NCBI RefSeq assembly: GCF_036370855.1
Contig: NC_088117.1
Location: 9,176,001 to 9,240,000, forward strand
Direction of reading: 5' to 3'
DNA from: Dromaius novaehollandiae
Lineage: Eukaryota; Chordata; Aves; Casuariiformes; Dromaiidae
DNA length: 64,000 nt
Shown here: positions 11,879 through 23,794 of the stretch, in pieces
How positions within the stretch are numbered: position 1 is the stretch's first letter
How the letters are laid out: each line of letters starts with the position of its first letter
Notes under the pieces: model-generated
What the model was told of the DNA's origin: nothing
What the model saw: only the letters and a program-made list of their open reading frames with translations
Database searches by the model: none
Made by a program: the position numbers and the translations under genes

Positions 11879-12433
11879 ATAAGCTCAGGCCTGGCAGCCG
11901 CCTCTTTGGCCAGACGGTTTGCAGAAGAGCACCGAACGCCCCGTGAGCCGCCGTCCCCATCGCCGCCGGGGGCAGGAGCGGGTGGCTGCCCCTCGGGCCC
12001 TGCGGCACCCTGCTTTCATTGGGAACTGCTCTTCAAGGCTTGGTGCCCCTCCGCAGGGCTCGGGGGGGATTATTTCCTGGTCTCTTTAGGAAAAAAGAAG
12101 AAAAAACCCCAAACCCTTCGGTCTGCTTGCAATTCTTCTCATTGCACCTCATTTAATTCCTTGCCAGTTTAATGACTCGGTAATAATGCAGAAGACGGAA
12201 ATCGGGTCTTAGTAAGTGTTAAGGAAAGGCAGTTTCCTTGCCGAAGAAGGGAGCGGGCGGACGGGGATTCTTCCCGGCCTCAGCACGGAGATTCCCGGCT
12301 CCCGGCTGCAGCCGGAGGGGCCCGCGGGCACCGGGACGCTTCGGCGGCGAGCGGACGGGGCACGTGGGGCTGGGGACGGCGGGGCGCCCAGGCCGGGTCC
12401 TGGCCCCCCCCGGGGATGGAGGCACCGGGATTT

Positions 12434-12472
12434 TGCTGACTCAGCAGCAGCGAGGCGGGTGCTGACTCAGCA
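12434..12472. promoter_or_regulatory. Two perfect T-MARE sites (MAF/NRL/NRF2 or AP-1 binding)
   Basis: The 13-bp palindrome TGCTGACTCAGCA occurs at 12434-12446 and again at 12460-12472, with starts 26 bp apart (about 2.5 helical turns). This is the exact consensus MAF-recognition element of the TPA-responsive type, bound by large and small MAF, NRL, CNC-bZIP dimers, and AP-1 through the TGACTCA core. Both sit in the CpG-rich intergenic block, near an E-box CACGTG at about 12361. Motif identity is seen directly. Enhancer function and the target gene are inferred. Confidence 0.7.
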
Positions 12473-12716
12473 GCGTGGTGCCAGCGGCAGCTCTGCCGCG
12501 GCTCGCGCTGGAGGGGACCGGCGCGGCAATTAAACGCGTACAAGCATCACGGCGGAGAGCGTGACCCCCTCCTCCCGTGGGGTGGGAGCGGGGCCGTTTC
12601 GGGCCTCCCCCCGCACTGGGGACGCGATCAGGACAGCGCCTGGCCTTTACCCCCGACCCGGCCCGCGGCGCGACACCGGGCCCTTCGTACCGAATTAGCC
12701 GGCACGGGATGCACAC

Positions 12717-12788
12717 GCTAATTAGCAATAATATTGGGACTGACAGGTAGATTAGGGAAAAAACGTGTAGAAATAATTAACCTGTCAG
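12717..12788. promoter_or_regulatory. Homeodomain and TALE motif cluster
   Basis: A 10-bp palindrome GCTAATTAGC (12717-12726), a dimeric homeodomain-type site, is followed by a 9-bp inverted repeat: CTGACAGGT at 12740-12748 and ACCTGTCAG at 12780-12788. TGACAG is the core bound by MEIS/PKNOX/TGIF proteins. The segment is an AT-rich island in GC-rich surroundings, 245 bp right of the MARE pair. A regulatory role is inferred. Confidence 0.45.
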
Positions 12789-13187
12789 AAAAGGCAGCGC
12801 GCGTCACCCCCGCTGCAGGTATCGCCCCGAACTAACATGCCCCCCCATGCCCCCCCACCGGGTCCCCTCTGCCCCCGTGGTGCCGCTTGGCCCCTTTGCT
12901 CCGAGACGCGGCCGCTTCAAAGGTGCTGGTCATTTTTAAGTGCCTTTCTTGCTCTTTTGGCCCTGGTTGTGCAGCCCGTGAGCTAACCGGGCCCAGGGCA
13001 CAGCCTAGCAGCAGCAGCGCTTGGGTCGCCAGCCCTGCTTAACCAGTCACTCGCCCTGAGCTCGGCCCCGGCCGGCTCCAGGCCGGGCTTTTCGGGGGCA
13101 CCTTGCCCAGGAGGATGCCCATCGCTCCGGAGGAGCTGGGTGGATACAGCTCCTTGCACCCACGCGGGGACACAGGGTGATTGCACG

Positions 13188-13246
13188 CCTGCAACTTCAA
13201 TTCCGACCTTGCAACTTTAATTCTGACCTTGCAACTTTAATTCCGG
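13188..13246. repeat. 20-bp tandem triplication
   Basis: Three copies of CCTTGCAACTTTAATTCTGA-type sequence (13188-13206, 13207-13226, 13227-13246). The first lacks one base. The copies differ at a few positions, so the duplication is fairly recent. Confidence 0.9.
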
Positions 13247-13701
13247 CCTTTCCAAATGCAACGAGACATTTAAAGCAAATGACCCCAGGGTTTTGCAGGT
13301 CTCTGCCAGCAGCGGGGCCGCGAGCGTAGCCCTCGCTGCCTCGTAGCCCGCGGTATCTAGCCAATCTATGGCTCTCCCACGGTGGCATCGGCCTCGCACA
13401 TCGCCCCGGGATGCCTGCGACTGGCGCTCGGAGCATCCTCCCCTGCGAGGCCCTGCCGCAGCGGAGAAGCCCCCGGCCCGCTGGAAACCTCCTCCGTTCC
13501 CGGGCCACGCGGGAAAAAGCTCCGTGGCCCCAGATCAGGAACACCCGCAGTGGGGCCCGACAGCCGGATTAGGGGGGGTTGATTACCGTCCTCGTTAGCA
13601 TGTCGTTAGCCACGACCCGGCGGCCGGCCCCAGCTCCAGCGTGCCGCGACCTGGATGGATTAAAAAAGCGCAGCGTGCCGAGAAGGGACGGGAAAATCAG
13701 T

Positions 13702-13820
13702 AAACAGGCGGGGGGGGGAAGGCAGGCTCCTGGTAAACCCGCCCCCCCCCCCCCGGGTCAATAATATCTGCACCATTAACCCGCCGAGCCCTCGAGCCGT
13801 GCCCGGGGGGGGGGCACGGG
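13702..13820. repeat. Long G and C runs with an 8-bp hairpin
   Basis: A G run near 13711, a run of 13 C at 13742-13754 and a run of 10 G at 13805-13814. The last is embedded in a perfect 8-bp inverted repeat, CCGTGCCC (13797-13804) and GGGCACGG (13812-13819). It is prone to G-quadruplex or hairpin formation and to sequencing error in run length. Confidence 0.75.
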
Positions 13821-16160
13821 AACCTGGCCACAGATGTTCCCACGACCCCGGTGCTGCGGCAGGGGGGAGCAGGACCGGCCCCCGCCGGGGGGGAAACGCC
13901 TGCCGGAGCCGCAGCCCCTCCTGAACGCCGACTAACAGGTTTTTTGTTTCTTTTTTTTCGTGCCGTGAGTCAGGAGCCCCATATAGGACTCCCATCTGCT
14001 CCCCGCCAGGCCTCGCCAGACTGCGTTTTAGGCCTCCATCCAACTAAAAGCTGAAAAACTAGCCAGGTTTACTTTGCTTTTTTTTTTTCCCCCTCCCTGT
14101 AACTTTTGCACGCGAAAGAAGCGTGAGCAGCTCGGGCCCCGCTGCAGCGGGCGATTCCCAAGGGAGCTGGTCCACGGGGGATGATGCCCGCGCCGCTGCC
14201 AGACCCGCCGGCTCGGCTTCGCCCTACGCCGTGCCAAAGCATCCCGGCGCCGCTGCTGCAGCACTTTGGCTCGCTTCGGAGGTTGTTCTCCTCCGCATCT
14301 CTCTGTCCTTGGAGGTTTTTGGGACCTGACTGAGCATCGTGCTCAGGGGCCCGGAGGCTGCGCTTGAGGCCCCCCCCGGGCCCGTCCAGCCCGCGGCACC
14401 CCACGCCTTGCGCGTCCTTTCCCCTGGTTGCACAGCAGAGCCATGTTACCCCGCTCCCGACCCGACCGGCGGGTGCGGGGCTGAGGAGGAGGATGGGGAG
14501 CCCTGAGCGAAACCGAAGGCCGGGCCGAGCCCGCGGCAGCGCTTTCCCAGCCCCTTTTCCCGCGGGAGCGGCTGGTTGTTCGGATGGGTGACCCACCCAG
14601 TGAAAAAAGTGAAAGAGGTGCTACCACCCGCCTGGGCCCTCTGAAAAACAAATAAACGGATAAAGAGAAAGCCCGGAAAAACGAACACCACCGTCCTACT
14701 TCCTTGTCAAAATAAGCAAACGGAAGAAACACTGGATTTGGTTCATTTGCCTCCCAAAGGAAACGTTTGGACGTTAAGGACCAAATCCAAGTTTCTCAAG
14801 CCTTTGCCAAAGGCTTCGCGCGGACGGGATGAACCACGTTCCCGCGGCTGCAGTCTGCCTCCCCCCGCGGAGGAAGGGTGCCGGGCTCAGCCCTTCTCCT
14901 GAAACCCCCCCGGCTCCTTTGCACCCCAGCTGGTCCCCGACGCTTCTCCGGGCGAGCACCCAGCGCAGCCCCGAGCTCCCGCGGCGCCTGGCGCAGAGCC
15001 ACCCGTCACCCCGTGCAGCGGCCGGCGAAAGGCCGTGCGGGGACAAAGCGCTGTAGGGACATTTGCGTCCTGGCATCACCTCTTCGGCCAGGCCCTCGGT
15101 GCTGAGCAGCAAAGGATTTCATCTCCCGCCGCCAATAGGTTCCCTCTGAAATTTCAGCATCGGGTTTAATTAAGGCGAGGTGGGTCCGACCCCATCAAAC
15201 CCTATCAGAGGCGGCCTCAGCCCCGCGTGAGCGAAAACACCAGCATAAATTGTTGATTAAATCGTTGTTTGGATTAATCTGCCTCTGCCGGGCAGGGGCA
15301 GGCGGTGGGTCCCGGGGACGCTCGGCAGAGCAGCGCAGCTTCGCCGAACCCGGGAGACTTCTGCTCCCAGGACGAGCTCCGGTGGCCGCCGCGAGGGCGA
15401 AGGAGCGGGGAGGCCTCGGCGGGGCTCGTGAGTCGGCAGCGCCAGCTCGCACCTCGCCAGCAAGCTGCAAATTGTGCAAATCTGCTTTTCGCAGCTCGCC
15501 TCGCCCGCTGGATTGCCCTGGATTTACAGCTCGGCTGCTCGCGCTCAGCAACGACCGAGTTAACGAACAAGCGGGGAGGGGGATTAAAGCAAACACGCCA
15601 CGGTTTGGGCTGCGCTTGGGGCGACCCCGGTGCGATGACGGCCCGGAGGGGCCTGCGGCGAGTGGTCTCCCCTCTGCGCTTGCTGCAGCTCGACGCGGGA
15701 CAGCCGAGGCGGCCGGCGCGGGACCGAGGCACCGCGGGGCGAAGGGCCTGGAAGCCGGAGCCAGGCAGCGGCGAGGGGCGGTGGGAAGAGGAGACGGGGC
15801 TGCAGCGCGAGGGGCTTTGTCCTTGCGACCCGTAGTTCAAACGGGGTTCGGTCGCTTGAGCTAATGTCATCTTAATGTTCTTGAACTGGCCACTATTAAT
15901 CTGAGCCAAAGACGTCCAGATCATTATAAACGGGGGGGATCGGTAGCATAGATTGATCAACTACATTACAAAAAGGTGATGTGATTTATGTCCATATTAC
16001 ACCATATATTTGGGGGGGTTTTTTTGAGTTGGTCCCTGAGCAAACACAAGGACACGCAGCAGCAGCCAGCTGCTTTCCCGGCCAGGCACAGCGGTAACAT
16101 GGAGGAGCTTAACCAGGTGCAACTAGCCCTGGCGAGAGGAGCAGCCACCCCCGCAAGCCA

Positions 16161-16220
16161 GGTCTAGGGGAAAGGGCTCAGGTTTGGGGGAAAGCGATCA
16201 GGTTTTGGGGAAAGCAGAGG
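16161..16220. repeat. 20-bp tandem triplication
   Basis: Three consecutive 20-bp units, GGTCTAGGGGAAAGGGCTCA and two variants (16161-16180, 16181-16200, 16201-16220). The GGGGAAAG core is constant. It is unrelated in sequence to the triplication at 13188. Confidence 0.85.
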
Positions 16221-16962
16221 GCACCAGCAGCTCCAGCGCACGCCCCAGGCTCCGGCTGCCTTTCCGACGGAGGACGCGAGCTGCATCCTTGGAGATACTG
16301 TTAAAACACGGTGGGATGCAGGCACCTTGCCCAGGCCCGGCCCCGACCTCTCACCATTCCCGGTGAGGCTCCTTCTCCGCCTGCGTCTCCTCCCGTCCCG
16401 GGCGCCGTCGGCCAAGGTTTCAGAGCCGCCGCGTCCCTCGCCGGCGGCACCGCCTTGCTGCACCCTGGGACCCGTCCAAGATCTAGCGAAGCCAACGGAA
16501 AGCTCCCGTTGACATCAATCACTCCGAGATTAAAAAGGGTTGGCGAAATCTCTGCAGTACCCTTGGGATGAGAGATAAAATATACCCGTTTGCAAAATTT
16601 ACATTTTAAAGAAATCCAATTTACTGTGGCCAAAAAACCCCAGCCTTCCCCGTTACTCCGAAATACGCCTCCGCTCGCCTCCCGTCCTCTGCAAGGCCTC
16701 GAGCCGGGAAGTCGCTTCCTGCAGCAAAACCCGGAGCGCGGGGTTTTTGGAAGTGGCTTTGCCACGGCGCGTCCCCGGAGCAGGCTGCCGGGCGCAGCGC
16801 TCGCCCGGAGCTCCCGCGTCCCGCACGTCCAGCGGCAACCGCCCGGGGCGATGCTGCTCGCTTATGCAACCACTGTTTAACGGTAAATATTTTCAGTGCT
16901 CCTGATAACTTGGGCGAGGGCGCATCGATTCCTCTGCTTTGTGCTCTACGGTGCCTTGCACT

Positions 16963-16979
16963 AAAAAAAAAAAAAAAAA
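16963..16979. repeat. A17 run
   Basis: Seventeen A followed by AAAAG-type repeats. There is no recognisable retroposed body beside it. Confidence 0.85.
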
Positions 16980-17200
16980 GAAAAGAAAAAGCAAAGGCAA
17001 AAGCGCACACTCAGCTCTTTTCCGGCTTGGAGACTGCCAGGAACAGGGCTGCTAAGGTGGGACATGCATGACCGAGGGGTCACCGAGTTAAGGTTTGGGT
17101 TTAAAGCCTCTCAAGCGCGTAGGGGAGCTTTTCTCGCAGAGGGCTGAACCAGCACCGTGATGGGCCGCGCAGGCGGGTGCTGCAGGAGCCACCCACGAGT

Positions 17201-20200
17201 CAGGAAAAGACCCCCGAAACCTCTCCCCAGTCCTCTGGGTATATAAATGAAGCTGTGTCACATCAATTCCTCACTCTTAATATATATTTAAAAAATTACA
17301 CATTGCAGACTAACCTGTTATCAACCACTTTGGGGCATCTGGTTTTGCAGTACGCCAGAGAAAATTTAATGGTGGCAGAGATAAAACAGTCCTTCAGGCA
17401 TGAGAAAAAACTATTTTGCCTGTAGTGTGGGAGAGCTTGCCGCTCTGGATACCACAGAAACACCAAAAGGCTCAGAGTGCCTGCATTCCCCTGCAGACCC
17501 CGCCGACAGCAGCTGGAGCAGCGTCTGAGGGCAGAAATTGCTAATTCACCCACGCGATTGCAGCGTGGCTTGACTTTTTGGCACGTTTCGTTTAAACCCT
17601 CATTTTAATTTCTTCCTGCCTTTCAGTAGGAGAAAAATATTTAATGCTAGAATTTGGCTCTCCCGTCACCTCCCTCTGCCTCCAGCCACGGGCGGTGGGA
17701 ACCAGCCTGAGCAGCGGGGCAGGATCACGGCTGCACTAACCCGGTCCGAACTTTCCTCTCTCCGTCCTTACAAAGGGGAAACGGTCGATGGAGAGCCAGC
17801 GGCGGGTTGATGCAGGGTGCAGCCCCGCGCTGGGTGCCTGGGAGCTCTCCCCCCCGTCAACCTCTGTGGATTTGGGAATGAGGGGCCGGGAAGAGCTTCA
17901 GCATCTCGTAGCAGCATCCCACGGCTCACGGGAAACTCCTCCCGAGAGCCTGGACCAGCGGGACTGCAGCACCTTTAAAAAGAAAAGGAGAAAAAAAAGA
18001 CTCCTGCTTTCCTCCCAGCATCGTAAAGAGGGATTGTGAACACTGCAGAGGCTATAAGGGAAGAAAAAGGGCTAAAAATACCCTAATAAACCCAAACGCA
18101 TGCGGGCAGTGCAGATGGTGAGCGACAAGGGCACGGCAGCACCGTGCGCGCACAGGCGGCTTCTCCCTGCTCCCGGTTTTATTTTTATACCAAGGCCACG
18201 GTGAAGTTTCCTGCTAACAGTTCTTCACCTGCAGAATCTGAAGGAGCCCCTTGCGGGGAGGGCGCGAGAGCCGCGGTGTTCGCGGCGCGGATTAATCGTA
18301 ATTGAATACACAAACCCCGGCAGCGTCACGGCTTCACCAGCGTAGCTGCGATCAGCGGGGTCGCAACGCAAACACGTGTGTTCACGACTTCTAAATTCAC
18401 CCCCATGAATATTTTCCCATATTCAGTGTTTGCTGGAAGCATTTCTAAACTCACGTGCTGGACCTTTTCTGAGACGCTGGACAAGGGCAGACCCAAGCGT
18501 GGCTGCAAACCAGGAGCCCAGTGCCAGAACCCGAACGCCGAGACACCAGCGTCCTTCGTCTCCCAGCCCGCTGAATTTTAGAGCAACTTTTCGATCAGCT
18601 CATCATTCACACAAACCCCTCTATTGCTAACAACAGAGACTCTCATTTTAAATTAGCCTCTTTATTAACATAAAAAATAAATAAAACTAGAAATGCTCGG
18701 CTGTGCCTGGGTTCTCACAACTGAATGTATAATAAAAGACCATTTTTACACTCCTATGCCATAATTTAATTTTTTTCTTCCCTTTCATTTTTAGCATACA
18801 AAACTGATAACCAGGTATTAGTGCCGCTGTTGAGCTTTACAGATGATAAAGCCGTGTGATTAAAAAAAAAGCCCCCAAACGAGTTGTTGCAAAGAAATAT
18901 GCCGCTGACCTCCCAGAGGGTCTGCTGCTCTCCGCAGCGACAGCAAGCAAAGCTGGAGAGGGCTTCTGTTCTGATCACTTGATTTTAATAGGCAAGAAGG
19001 AAGAAAAAAACCTCAAAAACTCTGGCTAGTTCATGACACACACACATTTTAATAGGAAATAATTATCTGATATTCCAATCAGATCCAGAGTCCCTCATAA
19101 CAAGCCAGGTGGGACAAGCCCCGCGCTTCCGCGCCAGCTTTGCTTCAGAGCGGCTCCTCCCGAAACAGCTCCGGCCGTAGCTGGGCTGCTTCTGATCGCG
19201 GCATCACCATGGGCGAAACGGCACGCTCTCGATGCAAATAAATAAATAAAAATTAAAAATCCAGCCAAACCAGTCACTTCCCCCATGTAGCTGCAGAAAA
19301 CCTCCTCTTCCGAAGGACACCAGGCGAGTTTAGAAGAGCAGAAGCCTTGCACTGCAGCAGGGCTTTAGTGATAAACCAGGGGAATTTGAGACCTGCAGAC
19401 ACTGTTACATTCAGCCCGGATCAAGGGAAGGGTTCCCACGCCTGCACCGGGGAGGCAGTCCAGGAAACGGATTATGGTGCTAAACTCACTGATGAAACCA
19501 GCATTAACAGCCAGCTCTGAGGCTGATCTGTCATCCTGGTGCCTGTATTTGGACTAAATCTATAGCGTGAATCTGTAATAAGGTCACACAGGCAGAGGTG
19601 TGGACAGCGATAGAAACACTACGGTTTACACTCACCAGCGGGTAACAGAGCTATTGAATCTGACAGCGGAGCCTCTTGCTTAACGGCCCAGCTATAAGCA
19701 CGTAGAGACACATCTCCCTTCTCCTCCAAGGGCTCCGTGATGTTTTCGTGAATTGGTAGAGCTCTGCCAACCAGAGGGGAGCAACGAGGAATTTATTCCT
19801 AGCTAAATACTAGCAGAAAGACTAGTCGCAAGGCAGCTACCCGGGTATAAAGATGCCTTGTGCTGGTGCTGCCTGCATGCAAAGCCCAGGAGGGCCGTGG
19901 CTCGCTTCCTTCGGAGGGTTTTACTTGTATTGCTGATTCACGTTTGGCTCTACTGCTGGTTCTGGTGTATCCAACACTCAATAAAATGAGCATCCTCCAC
20001 AAATGCTACCAATCTCCGTGAGTGCTCTTCAGGACTCGCTGCTACCCAGAGGACCAGCATCCGAGACAGGGCTGCAGAATCACTCTGCGACGCAGGTATC
20101 TTGATACTGCAGCTGCATTTGTACTCTGAAAAGTGATTTGCAAACCCAAAGAGCAATTCTGACAAGCCTTGCTGAAGCCATACGTACCGAGTTTGCAAGT

Positions 20201-23200
20201 AAGATGTCTTTGCCCCCCTGCCAGCCCTGGGATTCAGGTCAGATGCATCTCCTTCACCATTATCATTGCTGAGAAGTGCTCTGCAAGACAAGTCAGGTCT
20301 CAGACACATTTGCAGGAACTCTGCTTTTCAGAGCATGTAGCCAGTGGTACACATGAAATCTAATGAGCTGTTAGCGGGTTTAGCTGAAAATGTCATTTGC
20401 AGTCCAAGCCCTTGCAGCAGCAGACCCTGGGATCGGGGAGCCCAGGTAGCTGATGGGCATGGCCAGCGGGCTTCAGCTCTTAGCAAAATTCATGATAATG
20501 CTATTGGGAGAGACCCAAGAGAAAAGGCAAGCGCCATGAGTGTTCCTTAAGCCCTCCACCAAAAGCTTGGCTAGGAATGATGCTGACTTTGAATCAGGGG
20601 AAAGTACCAAGCACTCCCAACTTTCTCTTTTCACATTTTATGGGTTAATATTTCAATGTGCATTGCTATCAGTGGTGCATAGCTCCCAATTAACCTAAGG
20701 ACTAATTTAAAAAACGTATTTGTTTCCAAGGAGACATTAAAAACTCTGTAAGAAGGTAACAAATATACAAGGAAAGGAAGAGAACTAAAAGGCTTTGGTT
20801 AGAAAATTAAAGTTGTTTGCCATGGCTTGATGGCTTAATCAGTCGATCAATACTGTTCACAGGGCAGGCAGGGAGGGAGTCATGAGTTGTGATGAAAAAT
20901 GCATGAGGGGACAAGGGAGACCTGGGAGTAGAAAATTAAAAAGTCAGCCTGTTACATTTGTCCAATATTGGCAGAGAAATTAAAGTGGTTTGGGGAGGGG
21001 TGCTGAAGGGAAGAGGGGAGCTGGCTGCAATACGCACTGCATATCTGCTGAGGGTTCCCTTCGCGAGAGAAACTTTCACATTAATTAAGTTGCTTTCTTA
21101 GAGAAAAGATGGATTTTGTAACCTTTAGCACTTGCAAGCTCCACAGGAGCAGCAGGTGGGGTTTGCACATGGGAAAATAAAAAGGGATTTCTTCACATCA
21201 GGGAGGCAGCAGCAGACCACGTTCTGATTAGGATAAGTGATACCAAGATGGCATTAACCAGAAGGAGGCAATGCATTTTTTTTCCGCAGTATTAGGTGAG
21301 ATTAATATATCATTGCAGTATAAACTAGACTGCTGGAACAACGCAGCTCTATAACGTATAACCCTCTACCCGAGCCACTGAAAGCAGCATGACAGCTTGG
21401 CCACGTAGCCTGCTCCCTTTCCTCCCCATCTCTCAGTTTAGACTGCTGCCGACTCTGCCATGGCAGTTGCCTTGCAGAAATAGGGCACCATGAGAAATGC
21501 CGTTCTAGAAGATGACAACCTAGAAGAAGCGAGAGCCAGCCACTCTTCAGGGAACATGTTCCTTGTTGTTTGCCTTAAAGCTCGGACCAGCTCTAAAGGC
21601 TGCAACAAACTCCAGTGACGACAAAATACAAGCTTGCCCATCCTGCAATAAAACTTTGTCACCCATCCCCTTAAACTAAGAGTGGGAAAGAAAAATAATA
21701 TCCAGTACTCAAGTCACAAAGCTGGAGGAAGAACAGCAAAACACTTTATCATGAGAACAGCTTTTTAGTTTGGGCCTGTCCCCGGCTCCTGCACCTTGCA
21801 TTTGAGTCGAAGCCTGCTCCTGCTTGGCTTGGAAAGTCCCGTCTCAGCAGTAATCAGGCCCTCGCCACTGAGCAATTTAAAGTTGCAAGACAATAAGCAG
21901 AGACAAGCACATATTGCATCCAAGCTGCTGCAACGTATAAGCTTTAGAAGAGTTCAGACAGTTATCGTCCATTCCCCGCAATGGAAATATTCCAGTTCGT
22001 TACACTAAAAGGTTGCAGGGACAGAAGTAAAAAGCTACACCAGAGTATTACAGGACACTGTTTCTCCAAGGGCCTGTAAGAGGGGAGAAGATTCTCTCTT
22101 ATTGCTCTTATTTTGTTTTTTTTTTTTTTTCCATATTTTCTTTTTGGAAGAAATACGCCGAGCAGGTCTGTGTTGTATTTTCCTAAGACAATTATTTTTG
22201 CACTCAGGTATGTACGGTGGAATTTTACAGCTCTTCTTCAGGCTCACCAATTACAGGTTTAAAATTTCAAGCTCAATTAACACACAGACTGGCTGATGCC
22301 ACCTTCTACAACTAATTATCTCCAAGCGCGAAGACACGGTTCCACATGCAGGATTTTTGTGAACTTCAGGATTTGCTTTCTGCACCACTGTTCAAGTACA
22401 AACAAAACAGAGCAGACAGCAGCCCCTCAAGCAGGCTGGATACCATATTATGACCTTTTTATTAACAACAACTAAATGCTTACGCCATCAGAAAGCCAGT
22501 CCTTCCAATTAGCAGACCGACAGGACCGAGAGCAGACCCGCCTTTCTACAAGGCTCGCTCTCATCTCAGATGCACACACCGTTCTGTCCTGGGTGATCTC
22601 TGCACCAAGACGACTACCTGGGTCAAATAACGGCATGACAAGTTTTCATCAGGTAATTCAACTGCAGCTGGATTCGAAACAGCCATCGGCTGTCCGTAGG
22701 AGTCCACTCATGGAAATGTTTCTGCTTGGCAATTGAAAGGAAGAGTGGGGGGGAAAAAAAAAGTCATTTACCAACGCATTCAAACAAATACACCTTCATT
22801 CCTCATGCACAATGTCGTGCCTCCAAAGGAAGTCATAAATGAGTATTTTCTTTCAGGTGTCTCTCTCCTTTACAGGAGCTGGGCTTGCACAGAGTGCTGT
22901 ACCTAGAAAGCTGCAACGCCCAGGCCACTCGTGGGCTCCATAACCAGAAGCTGTCGTTTTTGGAAGCTGAACCTTTCACGTTATCAATAAACACACTTAA
23001 TTCAGCATCATCCAAGTACCGGGTGATACTCAAGTTTCTTCATTTTTTGGTTTCCACAGCTGTTGAACAGGTTGTTTCATAAATGCTGCAGGTTTGAATT
23101 AAGTTAAATGAGTATTTTAAGATTGCGGAACACCTTATTTCACAAGGCTGGGGGGGGGGAGGCTCTCCCATTCCTGCCTTTTTTTCCCCACAGTGGGGAC

Positions 23201-23790
23201 AGAGGCAGAGACCTTGCCGGGCTCTGGGCTGACAGATGCACGGCTGGGGCTGGTAGGAGCTAGACGCTTCCACCCAGGTGGGAGCGATCCCTGGGAGCGA
23301 CATCTCCCAGCTCCCTGGCGGGTTGCATGTAAATCTGAAACCGTTTAAGAAACATGCTGCATGCATCTGTGCTGCAGAAGCTACGCTTAAAGGCTGAGTT
23401 TATTTTATTCCTTCCAGTTCTAAAATGGGACAAATGACTTATACACACTGCCACTGCTCATCACACGTTTTCTAACCACTTAATACTTGCAGATTTTGCT
23501 AACATTTTTCATTACAATTTTAGTAAAGGGAAACATCTGTTCCCCCCCCGCCTCAGAAAGTACATTCCCATCTTCCAAGCTGCCACATGCCTTTGAAATT
23601 CCATGTTTAATCAACACCATAATCTCTTCCAGAAAAAGACCAGCACAGATAAGCAGCCATGCAACAACAACAAAACCTCTATCATATCAGCATGCATGTT
23701 TAAATGCTTCTAGTTTTTCTAAAGAAAAGAGCAGCTTTGAAAAATTCACACCCAAACCATGGGTTTTGTTGATCAGATAATGAAATAAAT
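17201..23790. other. Intergenic DNA between CpG block and MED27 3' end
   Basis: The GC content falls gradually to an AT-richer, CpG-poor composition. No coding exon is recognised. The stretch about 20570-21320 is low in repeats, with many short AT-rich motifs, and resembles conserved non-coding DNA in texture, but I cannot test conservation. A T-rich run lies at about 22112-22131. A tandem AATAAA pair on the minus strand at 23399-23409 could serve a longer MED27 3' UTR. Confidence 0.5.
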
Positions 23791-23794
23791 AGCA

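Larger units (their letters stand above)
9401..17200. other. CpG-rich intergenic block without a recognised gene
   Basis: Nearly 8 kb with very many CG dinucleotides, broken by short AT-rich islands (about 10140-10260, 10665-10735, 12680-12790, 15130-15280 and 15840-16015). It lies 7-15 kb upstream of the RAPGEF1 start and at least 6.5 kb beyond the MED27 3' end, so neither annotated promoter explains it. I found no exon matching a known protein. The composition suits a hypomethylated regulatory domain, an orphan CpG-island cluster, or a non-coding RNA promoter. This is inference from composition only. Confidence 0.5.

Noticed and set aside
15271-18297. Two GATTAATC bicoid-type homeodomain palindromes (15272-15279 and 18290-18297)
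   Set aside because: An 8-mer is expected about once by chance in 64 kb, so two copies 3 kb apart are not significant.
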